From Terriglobia bacterium (lineage in GTDB: Bacteria; Acidobacteriota; Terriglobia; UBA7540): DNA of 39,498 nucleotides. Each line of letters starts with the position of its first letter. The stretch's first letter is position 1. Below the pieces are notes generated by a model. That model ran no database searches. It saw only the letters and a program-made list of their open reading frames with translations, and had not been told where the DNA came from. The stretch spans positions 1 through 39,498 of the forward strand of contig JASHPE010000481.1 in NCBI GenBank assembly GCA_030038235.1, read 5' to 3'. The translations under genes were made by a program, and so were the position numbers. Shown one piece after another: positions 38,835 to 39,498 of this stretch.

Positions 38835-39110
38835 TTAATGCCTCTGAGGGACATAGCCGGGCGGCTGGGCTGCACCCTCGCCGAAGAAGAAAGCTTCCAT
38901 CTGTTTGGCGATCATCTCTTGGGCTTCGCGGGTTGAGGGATTCAGCCTGAACTCGTTGATGATCATCTTCAGTTGTTCGACCCACAGCTCCCATGCCTGC
39001 TCGGAGACGTTATCGTAAATGCGCTGGCCGAGTTCGCCCGGCCAGGGCGGCTCATCCAAGCCGGGAAGTTCCCGGCCGAATTTCACACATTTGACCATCC
39101 GTTGCGCCAT
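38835..39110 (-). CDS. YggX-like Fe(II)-trafficking / oxidative-protection protein
   Basis: This 91-residue protein starts at ATG 39110 with GAGGT upstream. The family signature is complete: MVKCVKFGRELPGLDEPPWP with the conserved Cys (C8), GELGQRIYDNVSEQAWELWV, LKMIINEFRLNPSTREAQEM and QMEAFFFGEG. YggX limits Fe-S cluster damage by superoxide and may handle labile iron. It stands alone between the PIN-TRAM gene and rpe. Confidence 0.93.
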   Translation of the reverse strand: MAQRMVKCVKFGRELPGLDEPPWPGELGQRIYDNVSEQAWELWVEQLKMIINEFRLNPSTREAQEMIAKQMEAFFFGEGAAQPPGYVPQRH

Positions 39111-39360
39111 TCGTTGGACCTCGATTCGACTTTGACGATGCTTGCGAGATACAGATTATAGCGGAAGCGCTCAAATTCGGGGTGGGCTCGATGGCCGGTG
39201 CCATTCCCACATCCCGAACATCGCCTCCCGTGGCAGCGAGACTCGCACGTCATGTTCATTCCGCCGCCGCGGTCACGCGGTTAGCGTCACCTCCCGAACG
39301 GGACTGTGCTAACCTTACAAGGTAAGCTTTGGTTCGTCTCCCAAGGACTCCCGGGGCTTT

Positions 39361-39498
39361 ATGGCTTTGATTGCGCCGGCGCTGCTGGCGGCGGATTTTG
39401 CGCGTCTGGGGGAGGCTCTGCAGATTTTTGAGGCGGCGGGGTGCCGTCGCTGCCATATCGACGTGGCGGACGGTCATTTTGCGCAGGAATTAACGATC
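39361..39498 (+). CDS. rpe: Ribulose-phosphate 3-epimerase, N-terminus only (cut by window)
   Basis: The ATG at 39361 starts a frame open to the window end (46 codons): MALIAPALLAADFARLGEAL, then HIDVADGHFAQELTI. The first strand motif IAPxLLxADFxRL and the second metal-binding motif H-(I/V)-D-V-x-D-G-H-F are those of Rpe, which interconverts ribulose 5-phosphate and xylulose 5-phosphate. A small palindrome CTTAC-AAG-GTAAG lies about 35 bp upstream. Confidence 0.9.
   Translation, partial: MALIAPALLAADFARLGEALQIFEAAGCRRCHIDVADGHFAQELTI

Overview
The window looks like a chromosomal contig of a member of the Acidobacteriota (Terriglobia-like). I infer this from gene content and style, not from a marker gene. 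It has two GMC/FAD-glucose-dehydrogenase-type oxidoreductases with a Tat-exported small subunit, a LemA-GIDE pair, a Bacteroides-type dipeptidyl peptidase III, SerA beside a class-V aminotransferase, and IspD-IspF. Purine-rich Shine-Dalgarno sequences are common, and intergenic DNA is full of dispersed palindromes. Both ends cut genes: an NRAMP-like transporter on the left and rpe on the right.

Left part (1-12.3 kb). A probable magnesium/divalent-metal group comprises an NRAMP-like permease with non-canonical metal-site motifs, a soluble PRC-MgtE_N-CBS protein with a terminator-containing leader, and MgtC/SapB further on. Between them lie DJ-1/PfpI, a truncated ThuA and a VapC fragment. Then come serA with a class-V aminotransferase (serine biosynthesis), a decayed TPR gene, a DUF962/Mpo1-like membrane protein, a type IV pilin-like protein, OsmC and the first GMC dehydrogenase.

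Middle part (12.3-20 kb) is an accessory island. Toxin-antitoxin cassettes (DUF5615/DUF433, DUF433/broken DUF5615, BrnT/BrnA) alternate with decayed, same-orientation copies of the 3' end of a pentapeptide-TIR gene. The intact TIR gene ends the row. Copies are bordered or interrupted by degenerate arrays of the word CACTTGTCACTCGCCACT. Next come a zinc-ribbon protein with a HEPN-like RNxxxH motif, an unrecognised helical protein, a small zinc-finger ORF, a broken UPF0175-DUF3368 pair, and about 700 bp with no convincing gene.

Right part (20-39.5 kb) is mostly housekeeping. It holds the dehydrogenase small subunit, an orphan pyrR, an SDR, DoxX-like, a secreted unknown, ssb, a CpoB/YbgF-like protein, Smr, the second GMC dehydrogenase, HicB with frameshifted HicA, NUDIX, an S41 processing protease, LemA-GIDE, DPP III, an alpha/beta hydrolase, ispF-ispD, a PIN-TRAM membrane protein, a YggX-like protein and the start of rpe.

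The most unusual features are the TIR-tail/TA-cassette row, the split MgtE-like regulator next to an NRAMP-like permease, and a roughly 40-bp inverted repeat that includes the stop codon of ispF.
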